Source: Meconema thalassinum (lineage: Eukaryota; Arthropoda; Insecta; Orthoptera; Tettigoniidae). Taken from it: 64,000 nt of DNA. The stretch lies in the NCBI GenBank assembly GCA_946902985.2, contig OX336389.2:793538979-793602978 (forward strand), in the 5' to 3' direction. A program made the translations under genes and the position numbers. The notes under the pieces are model-generated. The model saw only the letters and a program-made list of their open reading frames with translations. It was not told the origin of the DNA and made no database searches. Of this stretch, positions 1 through 9,723 are shown piece by piece (the first letter of the stretch is position 1; each line of letters opens with the position of its first letter).

Positions 1-1420
1 TACGATTGCCGGTGGCAACCATCTTGCATATATGGCGTGGGGGTTCTTTTAACTTTGATATACAAAGTCCATATACGATGCTAATGCGAATTTTAAATAT
101 TGTAGCACTAAAATTAATAGTGTTTTTTGTATATTTTATAATCTCAAAATTGACGCTCTGCGCTATAATCAGTGTGATATTCCTATGAATAGTGGTAGCA
201 AGGTCTTTTGCATGGTACCTCTCTCTCAAAAAATTTCGCGGTAATAGTGCTATTATCTCGTGAGTTAAACATATTCAAGTCCTAGGAAAACGCCCAGTCA
301 CCATCGTGGTCATATAGAGTCGCTGTTCGTTTGAATCTCGTTACAAGGTTCTTCAAAACTGTTAATTTCATTTGTTATATGTCAAAGATACATTAAGTTA
401 TTCATTATTCATATTCTTATTCTATAATTTCAGGATAGCCGCCGTGTCTACGTGTGGCTTATTTCAGCAGAATCTCTTAAAAGGTGCTTGTTTCTTACTA
501 AGTTTCGGTTTGTTTGCGCTATTCTAAACTGAGTGATTCACTGTTACAATTTAATTTTAGGCCCAGCCACTATCTTGAAAATTAAAGACGCTCTTATTTA
601 GCTATTGGCATACGATACCACATACGTTTCTACTTAATCACAAATTTTCGTTATTGTAGTTCTAAAATGTAGAAAGTAATTTATTTTTAAATTATGAAAT
701 GTACTAGGATAGCTGCTGGGTCTGATATTCTTGTGATAAATTTATGATTATCGCTGTACACGTCCCTTATATAATAATCCTCCACTATCAACTTCTGCCC
801 TAATTGCGCGATAAAATTGTGAGTTACTAATTGGTATACTAAAATAAGATGCCTGCCCACCATCTAGAGTGTATTTAGTCGTTGTTATTTTGCTATAGGC
901 TTACGAAGCGACCTATAATGTTATAGTTCATTATACATTTTTGTTATTATAGCTCTAGGATATCGAAAGTTTTTAATTTATTTTGAAATTTCAAGATGAC
1001 TGCTGTGCGCTGTAACCAGTGGGATAATCTTTTGACTATCGGTGACGAGAAGCCTTATATGATACTCACCTCGCGGCAGCATTTGCTTTAATTACCCGAT
1101 TTCATTTTGAATTGCCGATTTTAATGTTCTGATAGTTCGCGCAACCGTCATCATGAATGAATCTTGTCTTGGCTAAAGAACGCCACATAGACCTATAGGG
1201 TCCTAACATGTTACTGTTGCTCTGAAGAGTTGAGTGTTATATTTTATTATTTCAAGATGGCGGCTGCGCTTTACATACAGTCCTATATTGTTTTCACGTT
1301 AACAACTGGGGGTCGTTATATTAAACATTTGAATGTCAAGTACTATGAGCATTGATTCAATGAATCATACGTACTGGATTAAATTTCTTGCATGATTCGC
1401 ACGGTGCCATCTTGAAATTG
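1..1420. repeat. Degenerate periodic array, spacing about 140 bp
   Basis: Two alternating short landmarks recur. One resembles caagatggcggctg (near 432, 706, 992, 1252); the other resembles accatcttgaaa (near 15, 296, 564, 857, 1142, 1403). Neighbouring landmarks are mostly 115 to 150 bases apart and the dimer period is about 280. The cores resemble those of the better preserved arrays at 22665-25531. Units are strongly diverged and I see no gene. It is probably an old, truncated member of the same HINE-like family, but no terminal block was found. Confidence 0.5.
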
Positions 1421-2353
1421 TTTGGCTGAAGACCTTGTTGTTTGGGCGCAAGACACTTCCCACATGATGGTAAGTGTTTTCCAAAATTTAATAGAGATCT
1501 GATGCGTACATAAGTCGTAATTTGTCGCAAAGGGGCGTTAACCAAAAAATATCCATTTTTTTATTGGTTCATTTATAGGCCACTATATTGCTTTATCAAA
1601 ATCAACTTATTTCATGATGATAAACTCAATTAGTTTAATTGCTATGGGTTTAAGTTCATGCTGTAAGGTAGGCGTGGCGTTTAAAAGTCCCAGTTCTCTC
1701 AGCTTTTGCGGGATTTTGTCATAATTATCTGGATTCAAATTGACCGCATCTCTATGCTTGGCAGTAGTTGGAATTTTGGCCAGTAGATAGAACCAGTATA
1801 CGCTTGGAGACGAGGTTTTATGTTCTTTGCCATTTATGAGTGCTCACATGACATGTGCTTCTCATTTGACTACTGTTGCTGTATAGTCTTATTGATAATG
1901 CTAGTGGAAGTGTAGTAATTGGGAATATGGGTAGACAATCATAAAAATGGACTTGGAATAAAGAAAAGAAGAAGGAAGATGGCATACCAAGACAAGGAGA
2001 AAGAGGCAGGAGCAGGAGACTACAGGTCTGAGATGTTTTAGAAAAAAAGCAAGTCGTGCAGGTACACACTTCACTTTGAACTCATTTTCCCACTAATTAT
2101 GTTATTTTCGTACAAAAGGTGCATTATCTCGGGAAGTAACAGCACCATTGACATTAAATTTGCAACTAGAGTTCTACTGGGAGAGAAGCAATTAACATTT
2201 ATTGAAGAAAATGCTTGTTTACTCATTTCAAAAACTGGTTAGATGCTCGTGGTTGCCACGTAGAAGTAAAGCAATATATACCGGGTGAATCAGTTGCCTC
2301 TAATAATATTGTATTATGCATCCCAACTGCATACGCATCCCGTATTGTACAAA
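1421..2353. other. No recognised feature
   Basis: This interval is moderately AT-rich. The open frames are short and none shows a family motif. A purine-rich patch near 1955-2060 creates a spurious minus-strand frame. Confidence 0.5.
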
Positions 2354-2478
2354 TGTACTGCTAGTATATCCAGCATACGATACTGAACACTATTATTTTC
2401 CCCTCTGATTAGTCTGTAGCCACCTCGAGGGGAAAATAATCGTGTTCAGTATCGTTTGCAGGATATACTTGCAGTGCA
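2354..2478. repeat. Hairpin-forming inverted repeat (MITE remnant or pre-miRNA-like)
   Basis: Arms of about 52 bases (2354-2405 and 2427-2478) are inverted copies with few mismatches, around a loop of 21 bases. The inner ends are the perfectly matched ttttcccctc and gaggggaaaa. The compact stem and short loop would fold as RNA in either orientation. No target duplication is obvious, so this could be a miniature fold-back element or a small-RNA precursor. Expression is unknown. Confidence 0.6.
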
Positions 2479-3120
2479 TTAGTAACATACGGGTTGCAAG
2501 CAGACAAATATCGACCTTCCTGACAACAACGCTAGTTGGGCTGCATATAACTATATTAATAGGGGCAGCTGGTTCACCTGATATATACATTATGTTATTT
2601 TGGTTTCCCTATGTTCCAGGCTTACTTTCCTGTTGCGTTAAAGAGCCCTGGGATAGCTTTAAGCTGGCCGTAATAACCTTAACACATATTGTATAGCAGC
2701 AGTAATCCTAGGATTACCGCTCAGGTGTGGACCAAGATAAAGTCCGTGTGTTATCAGTTCCCCCACAAATTACTTTGTGAAACAGGTGGAAGTAATGGAA
2801 TGAATCACCTCGATTGCTGCGTGGTGTTATTATTCTCATAATTGGTCAACTGATAGGCCTATAAGAAATTCCTCAACAATTAATAAACGACGGTACGTGG
2901 TTGTTATTTGTATGCCAGTATTCTGCAAGATAACCACCGGGGAGGAGTGTTTTACCCCTACATCAATTTGAGGTTACGTTCTGGTGATCGTTTGTTTGTA
3001 TGTTTATACATTATGATCCCCGCTAATTAAGGTCATATTCAGCCTACTTCCGGTTTTTGCTAGAAATGAAAGTAGACTTACCAGATCCATACGGGCCGAA
3101 TATCCGCGTGTCTGACTGTG
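2479..3120. other. No recognised gene; possible hairpin end at 3033-3082
   Basis: There is no coding motif. Near 3033-3082 the pair agcctactt / aaagtagactt flanks a short loop. It resembles the 3' hairpin of the HINE-like elements in this window and may be a lone end of one. Confidence 0.35.
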
Positions 3121-3535
3121 TCATCTTGTTGTTGTTGTTGATTCTTTTTGGGGATGGGTGACATCATGGCCATGTAGCCCCGTGTACTGGGATGTGTGTG
3201 AAATTTGTCTCATAACCTGTGTCACTGTGATGTCTCTACCGGTGTGTGTAATTGAAATTGATATAGGATTTGGGAAAGAAGCAGCCGTCGTCTTAAGTAG
3301 TGTACCATCCCAGCAATTACTTGGAGTAGAAGTGGATAAACCACGTAAAACCATTTCCAAGATGACTAAGGTAGGAATCAAACCCGTCTCTTCTCAGTTT
3401 TGTCTCACGAGGCTGAGTGTACACCGTTCCAGCCCTCAGACCAGAATTAAATTTCTTGGCAGAGCCGGAAGCGAACTCAAGCCTCCGCGGTGACAGCCAA
3501 GAATGCTAGCCACTACGCAACGAGGTTATCTGTAT
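3121..3535 (-). mobile_element. tRNA-derived SINE, family A, minus copy
   Basis: This matches the plus-strand copy at 29550-29962 and the minus copy at 40270-40660. All share the tRNA-like head (B-box reading ggttcgattctcg in the best copy), a middle block rich in cctcagacc/gagtgtacc, and a tail block gtagccccgtgtac. Here the head is at the right end (about 3470-3535) and the tail at the left, ending in a short (ttg)n run. Open frames across it are by-products of the SINE body. Confidence 0.75.
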
Positions 3536-3748
3536 GTGTATGCGTGTATGACTGCCCCCAGACCTATCAATACAAACACGACGAGAAGGTGGCATTTTAA
3601 AGTTAGATAATGTCATGTAACCATTCAGTGATTTAACATATGGTTGCTGTAAATTCCTGTAACTCTAAAAAACTCATTTGTCCGCAAGTTCCATGGATGT
3701 CTCAATATATTAAAATGTTCTTTCGGTCCTTTTGGATGAAACCTTCAG

Positions 3749-3808
3749 GTGCCGTTTCGTATCAGACAGCAGTTTAATTTCTATCTCGGTTGCGACAACA
3801 GCACATGG
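3749..3808 (+). other. Candidate internal exon inside a 123-codon open frame
   Basis: A pyrimidine-rich stretch ending accttcag precedes a 60-base in-frame segment followed by gtgagtaag, a strong 5' splice site. The segment encodes 20 residues, including the run FRIRQQFNFYLGC. The same frame stays open to 4120, so read-through is also possible. It is the only non-repeat frame over 120 codons nearby, but I do not recognise the family, and splice-like signals occur by chance. It could belong to the same plus-strand gene as the exon at 45516-45597; nothing proves it. Confidence 0.2.
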
Positions 3809-4169
3809 GTGAGTAAGGCGCCGAACGTGGCTATAAATATACGGGCAGTGCGTGAAAATGCAAACAATTCGAAGAGAATAATCCTTCCTCCGACTTGTAA
3901 GTCCACTTTCATTTTCCTTATGACGTTACATTACAAAGAATTGCAGCCAGGGGTTAGACGTAATGTTTGCATAGATGATGGTTCTGCCGTAATGAACAAT
4001 ATTCGGACCTATAATCCTGTGAACTATAATCAGATATTTCATGCATTTTATGCTAAGGGAATTATTTCAAGACACAGTCTTTATTTAGTCGCTGATTGCA
4101 TTACATTACAAACTAAATGACAGCAACATTCTTCATTGTGCAAAAAATTACTAACCCAAGTGGAAGGTG

Positions 4170-5878
4170 AAATTCAGTATGTTCTTCTAGGACTTACCAA
4201 GTGATGCCGCCTCTGCTTCTACTGTTCGACGCCACGTTATCCTTGGTCTTCCCCTTCTTCTAGTTCCCTGAGGATTCCATTCAAGAGCCTGTTTTGGTAT
4301 GCTGTCAGGACTTTTACGCAGAGTGTGCCCTAACCATTTCCATTTCCATTCTTTAATCTGGATTTCTGACTTGCATTGTTGGGTAGGTTCCCACAAATCC
4401 TGATTTGATATAATATCTGGCCTTCGCACTCCTAGGATGGTTCTCAAACATCTGTTTATGAATGTCGGGACTTTGCGTCTTATCTCTCTCGTCACCTTCC
4501 ACGTCTCACAGCCGTAGAAGAGTACTGATTTCACATTCGACTCGAAGATCCTCAGTATTGTCTTTATCCTCAATTCTCGAGACTTCCCCACTGGTTGGAG
4601 CTGTGCAAAGGCCTCTTTGGCCTTGTTGACCCTGTTTTGGACATCTTCATTTGCTCCTCCACTTCTAGAAATAATGCTTCCTAGATAACAAAACTGGTCA
4701 ACTTTCTGTATCTCGTTTTCTATTACCAGTGGGTTTATTTTCCTGATGTTTATTGTGAGTCCCACCTTGTGTGCTTCCATTTCAAGGTCTTTCATTTTCT
4801 CAAGCGTATGTCTAAATGAGTGTGATAATAGGCATATATAATCCGCTAAGTCGAAATCAAACACATGTTCCATCATCCCCCCACTGTATTCCTCTCTGCT
4901 TACGTTCCACCAATTTTCTCATGACCTGATCTACTGTCAGCAGGAATAACAAAGGTGGGAACAGGCATCCTTGTCTCACTCCTGACTCTATTTGAAAGGC
5001 TTCTGAAAGGTCTGCATCATGTTCCACTTGACAGGTGTATAGCATTTTTATTATTTTAATGATTTTCATTGGAACCCCATACCTCTGCATTGCTCTCCAG
5101 ATTGCTTGCCGCTGTACACTGTCAACGGCTCTTTCGAAGTCAACAAATGCCAATTACAGTGGATACTGATATTCCATGGACTGATCTAATATAATACTTA
5201 TGCTGCTTATTTGGTCTGTACAGGACCGGTGTTCTATAAATCCTGACTACTCTTTCCGGATCTTGGTCTCCAATGGTTCTCTCATTCGATTCAGTATAAT
5301 CCTAGAAAACAATACTTGGTATAGAAAAGAGCGTGATTCCCCGCCAGTTACTGCAACATGTCAAATCCCCCTTCTTCGGTAGTTTAATCAAAATGCCCTT
5401 ATTCCAGTCCTCCGGAAGTGTCTCTGTCTTCCATATGTATTCAAACAATGGCAAGAGCATCTCAGCAGCCATCTGATAGCCTGCCTTCAAAACTTCCGCT
5501 ACAATGTTATCCACCCCAGGTGCTTCGCCTGTCTTACAGCTCTTCAGTGCTTTTATGATCTCAGTCTTCATCGGTGGGATAGTATTCACCCGCAATTATG
5601 TGGCCTCTCGATAGCCTTCCTCGCGTTGATCCTCCTGTACCACAACTTTATTTAACACTTCACTGAAACGTTCTTTCCATCTCCTCATTTGTTCATCACT
5701 ATTCATAAGCTGCTTGCCTTTCTTGGATTTTACTGGTCTGTGCTGATTGAACTTCTTCTGAGACAGTTGTTTTGTGATGTCGTAGAGCTGTTTTGAATCT
5801 CCCTTGAGCACCGCATCCTGTGCTGTCTCCGCCAGTCTGTTCATCTGGTTCCTCTATCGTCTCTAGCTGCTTTCTTTA
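4170..5878 (-). pseudogene. RTE-type LINE, reverse transcriptase and C-terminal part (segment 3 of 3)
   Basis: Minus-strand frames give, in order: a linker (5844-5596); the RT start with LPKKGDL and NWRGITLFSIPS (5595-5302); palm blocks AFVDFERAVDSVQR and GVRQGCLFPPLLF (5153-4857); a degenerate catalytic box LADY in place of FADD near 4830; and the C-terminal region with QFCYLGSIISRSGG, YGCETW and RRRGRPRITW (4876-4187). Stops and frame changes between blocks show it is dead. The 3' end is near 4170. It continues the LINE segments at 9050-9717 and 15960-16800. RTE/BovB-like is my best assignment from the C-terminal motifs and the endonuclease style. Confidence 0.85.
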
Positions 5879-5880
5879 TA

Positions 5881-6354
5881 GCCCAGGCATATTAAGTTTT
5901 AACCTCAAAAAAATAATGTAAAGCTGAAATTAGGTATAGATGTTCCCTAGTACCCTAGTAACAAATCCTGAAAAGTCCCCATCTCTGCAGCGTCCGCGTC
6001 ATAGTTTTTGGAGAGTTCAAAAGGGCTTAAATGGGGCCTAAGTGCCGAAAACAGCATTTTTGCTTCCTGCGTTCAAAATATTGATCCAAAATCAGTTCTA
6101 ATGAGCTTTGATAGTAATAAGAGAAGGAATGCGTTATATATAACGCTCTTATTGGTCGTAATTATTGCCATACAAATAAACAGATGAGTAATCAAACATT
6201 TTTAGCTCAACTTTTCTCACGAAAATGTACCTAATTTGTCATTAGCCGGGACTTATCGTGTAAACAGCTGTTGTTAGCGACTAAAGACCCGAAGTAAAAG
6301 TTGTAAATCACACTTGTAGCTTTAAAACGATACATTGCCCATGTTCATCCGACA
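5881..6354 (+). repeat. Left terminal inverted repeat of the 5881-9047 element
   Basis: It aligns inverted to 8562-9047 along its whole length, with scattered substitutions and small indels. Shared blocks include ccctagtaccctag, aaaagtccccatctctgc and ttgatccaaa. The inner end (cattgcccatgt) also occurs as a third copy, inverted, at 6759-6833. Confidence 0.8.
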
Positions 6355-6676
6355 AACAGCAGCAGAAATACAGTTACAAATATAAAAGTGGAAGTGTGGC
6401 AGTCGCTTTTCTGAACGAACGCCCATTTACTCTGGTGGGCTCCATCTATTCACCTTTGCTGACACCATTTTGTATTTTTGCGCAAGAGCTTTTAGGATGG
6501 TATTCCTTTGAATCCAGGTAAACTAGCAGAAACAGTTTACATAGAACAAAAGGAGTTTAATGCACTTAGCAGTTAAACGTACATTCATAACATGCATAAT
6601 GCAAATAATAACAAAACAAAGCCTAAAAAGCTTTCTTCAGACAAAGAACACTTGCAAAACAAAGCTTACATCGGAC

Positions 6677-8525
6677 TCAATCGTCCTCCTCATCGTCTGA
6701 GCCATCAAATATGACGTTGCCACATGCTTTTTCACTGCAGTGCCCACACATTAAGGAGCATGGGCAACGTATCGTTTTAAAGGTACAAGTGTGCTTTACA
6801 ACTTTTACTTCGTGTCTTTAGTCGCTATCAGCAGCACTCACACCGACTGCCACAAGAGCTCTTGCAGTTGCAGGACACCAAATTGAGGAGTTGATCTGGA
6901 GCAGCTGGAAGATGAGTTGTCACTGGTACTAAAACTGAGTGTTGGAATTTCCATCCCCATTGGGTCGGGTCCAAAGAAAATCCTAACCATTCCTGAACTT
7001 GCAAATATACCCGCAGTGAATGTTGTTTGCTTGCCGCCGAAGCCGGCGGAAATGAATCCAGCTGAAATGACGCTGTGACCGGTTGTTTGGCAATTTTTTG
7101 GCTGTATTTCACTACCCGAAGTTCGTCGAGGCTTTTGCACTCCGATTTGGCACTATCATAGAGACAAAGGGCGAACTTCTCTCCAGCTGATAGTATGGCC
7201 TTTTCATCTGGAGCCGTAGAGACGAATACTTTCATTTCCTCGCGTAAACATGCGGAATCCTTCAATATTTTCCAGGCTTCCTGTTTGATGTACTCTACCC
7301 ACAGCTTTCCTGTGCGAAATTTCTGGCTCATTGAAGAAAATGTGTCATGAAGCGACTCCTTGAGACGTTGAAGGCAAGGATATGATAGCAAGTCGTTGGC
7401 GGTGCCTTCTTGGAATGCGGTAAAAAGCGCCTGTATTTCGTCCTTGTCATCTTTCAGCCCGTCGTTCATGTTTAGTAACATTGTCCCGACAGCCTGTTTT
7501 GTCAGAAAATGCGCTCTGAGGGCCCTAGAACATTTTCGCGTTATTGATACATTTGACATTGAAGGCATAACGTAATCATTTTTAAGAGCGAGCTAATTGC
7601 AAGCCTACCTAGAATATGCGTGTCCATACATCATGTGAGTCACTGACGATTTAGCGTATATTTCCGCCCAGAGCTCCTCCAAACCGCTTCCATTCATCAC
7701 GTAGCCGATTGCCCCAAGAAACGACATTAGAAGGTGAAATCCGCCTACACGAACAACCACGATTTTGAGTTCCTCTGAAGTGTCCAATGCGACTATCTCT
7801 GCAGCTTTCGCGTATAGGGGCTGGTCAAAGGTTACGAAACAAGTGCTTTGTTTCAGTTCCACGCACTCTTGCGGCAAACTTCAACGCGGAATATATAGTT
7901 GATGGATTGCTCGGTTCCAAGTTAATGAATGGCAGCGTATCAACTGACGTCGTCTGGGGAGCTGGTTGAGCATGAGCAGACAGTGACGTCTTTATAAAGC
8001 CGTTCCACGAGGCGGGTAAATTAATACCTGACCACCGTCCAGATAACCACAAGGAGTCCATCATCGACGCAATAGCCTCAGGGTTTGGGGCTTCCACAGT
8101 TAACTCCTTAATCTTGACATCCTTTGAACCAGGAGAAGAGGGTTTCCGATACCACGAAATGTTGAACTTTCCCATCGCCAAAATCACACCAGCATTAGGA
8201 ACTTCTCGTGTACGTGGGAGTGGAGATATTTCACTGTCGGGCGCTGGACCTGTGCACTTGATGCCTCCCATGCAGTGAAATGTGTCTCGCCCTCCAGTGT
8301 CCTTATGTTATAGTCAGCGTTGTCAAAGCAAAACTGCGTGAACGCTCCAGCATTCGGGATTGGACGTTCTTCACGAAGCGCTGAAACTTCGTACCTGTGG
8401 ACTTCCGCCATATTTACTGAAAATCCAAGACTGTTTAAAAGCTGAACTAATTGTTTGGAGTATTGTTGGCCTGCTCCGATAGGCCGAGCGCTGTCACCTA
8501 GAAACGCGATTAGGTGCCTTTTCAA
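6677..8525 (-). pseudogene. Degenerate transposon gene of unknown family, Cys-rich C-terminus
   Basis: Reading right to left, the blocks are: 8525-8280 with FLGDSARPIGAGQQYSKQL and FDNADYNIRTLEGETHF; after a frame change near 8270, MGGIKCTGP and ISWYRK (to about 7870); after another near 7865, a helical block with GGFHLLMSFLGAIGYVMNGS (7877-7609); an 84-base intron; then RALRAHFLTKQAV through PTQWGWKF and PAPDQLL into CNCKSSCGSRCECC (7524-6828). A different frame continues with CPCSLMCGHC and an acidic tail FDGSDDEEDD to a stop at 6677-6679. I recall similar proteins as unnamed repeat-associated families in arthropods and cnidarians. No catalytic triad could be assigned. At least two frameshifts make it a pseudogene. 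Confidence 0.7.
7525..7608 (-). other. 84-base spliceosomal intron inside the transposon gene
   Basis: On the minus strand the upstream exon ends ...tattctag, then gtaggctt begins the intron, which ends gttctag. Joining the flanks gives a continuous frame across YSR-ALRAHFL, matching the spacing of the conserved block. Unspliced, the frame hits a stop almost at once. GT and AG ends are present. Confidence 0.65.
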
Positions 8526-8561
8526 CAGTGGTTATGTTTTGGGACCGTAACTTGGTAACCG

Positions 8562-9047
8562 TTTCTCGCATAGACATGGGTAATGTGCCAATGTAAAGCT
8601 AAAAGTATGCTTTATAACTTTAATTCGGGGTCTTTAGTCCATATCAGCAGTTGTTTAAAAAATAATGACCTGCTAATCACAAATTAACCAAATTTTCGTG
8701 TAAAATAGTGCTAAAAATGTTTAATTAGTAGTTTTTTTTCCTTCGTCAATAGCAATAATTAGACCTGATAAGTCCGTTATCCTACTGGTTCATTTTTATT
8801 AATTGCTAAAGCTCGCGAGAACTAAATTTGGATCAATATTTTTAACGCAGAGCGCAAAATTGCTGTTTTTGGCACTTAGGCCCTATTTAAGCCCTTTTGA
8901 ATCCTCCAAAAACTATGACGCGGACACCGCAGAGATGGGGACTTTTCAGGATTTGTTTCTAGGGTACTAGGGAACATCTATGCCAAATTTCAGCTTTACA
9001 TTATTTTTTTTGAGGTTGACCGTGTTTTTTGCATATAATGCCTGGGG
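8562..9047 (-). repeat. Right terminal inverted repeat of the 5881-9047 element
   Basis: Inverted partner of 5881-6354. The terminus reads atgcctgggg followed by TA. The outer 200 bases are the best conserved. Confidence 0.8.
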
Positions 9048-9049
9048 TA

Positions 9050-9717
9050 TTATTTGTCGATTCACTTTGCTGCACTGTTGCCTCAAGCTTTTCTTCGTAG
9101 TTTCGTCTATGCAATGATTTAGCTGTGCTTTGATGTCTCTTCTCTCTTCTATCTTCTTCCAGGTATTTTCTGATATCCAAGGATGTCTCTTGTGTTGTTT
9201 AAATCCCAGTATCTTCTCACTTGTATTCAGGAAAGCTGATTTTATTCTTCCCCATTAGCCATTCACACTTATTTCGTTTGGGTCTTCTCCTATGCTGTCA
9301 AGCTCAAGTGGACTCTACCTGTTCTTCAGCTCCATTACACATTCTTTTTTAACGTCAGTGTCTTTCAATTTTTCAACGTTGAATTTTCTCTTCCCACTTC
9401 TTTTATTTTTTCGATTTACTGCAGCAATCATCATTTTAACTTCAGCTATTACCAGGTGATGATCGCTCCCACAGTCTGTGCCTCTTTTGTTCCGAGTGTC
9501 TAATAATGACCGTCTCCACGTTTGGCTGATCGCGAAATGATCAATTTGATTTTGTGTTCTCCCATCTGGCATGTTACCTTGTGGCATGTCTTGTGAGGAA
9601 AGGTTGATCCACCAATGACCACATTTTTATTCAGGCTAAGGTCAACAAAGCGTTCTCCATTATCATTTTGAACTCCCATACCATGTTTCCCCATTGCATT
9701 TTCCACGCCCTCGTTTG
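9050..9717 (-). pseudogene. RTE-type LINE, endonuclease C-terminal half and linker (segment 2 of 3)
   Basis: Minus-strand frames 9778-9500 and 9587-9315 carry endonuclease motifs: NEGVENAMGKHGMG, NDNGERFVDLSLNKN, then NQIDHFAISQTWRRS and GTDCGSDHHLVIAEV, the last being the D-x-x-S-D-H-H active-site region. A linker without clear motifs runs to 9050. The left edge meets the 5881-9047 transposon and the right edge meets the 9724-15953 element, so this is the middle of the same LINE copy. A frame change occurs near 9540. Confidence 0.85.
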
Positions 9718-9723
9718 TAGTAC

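Larger units (their letters stand above)
5881..9047 (-). mobile_element. Unclassified DNA transposon with ~480-bp TIRs and TA duplication
   Basis: The ends are gcccaggcat and, inverted, ccccaggcat. Inverted repeats span 5881-6354 and 8562-9047. TA flanks both ends (5879-5880, 9048-9049). Removing the element and one TA restores an open reading frame in the host LINE (the residues TNNIKKAARD read through), which fixes the insertion site. The interior holds one degenerate minus-strand gene. The long TIRs, TA duplication and protein type do not match a superfamily I can name confidently. The protein resembles uncharacterised, high-copy proteins of invertebrate genomes. Confidence 0.8.

Noticed and set aside
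5881..9047. PiggyBac or Kolobok assignment for the unnamed element
   Set aside because: Those families duplicate TTAA; here the restored LINE frame supports TA only.
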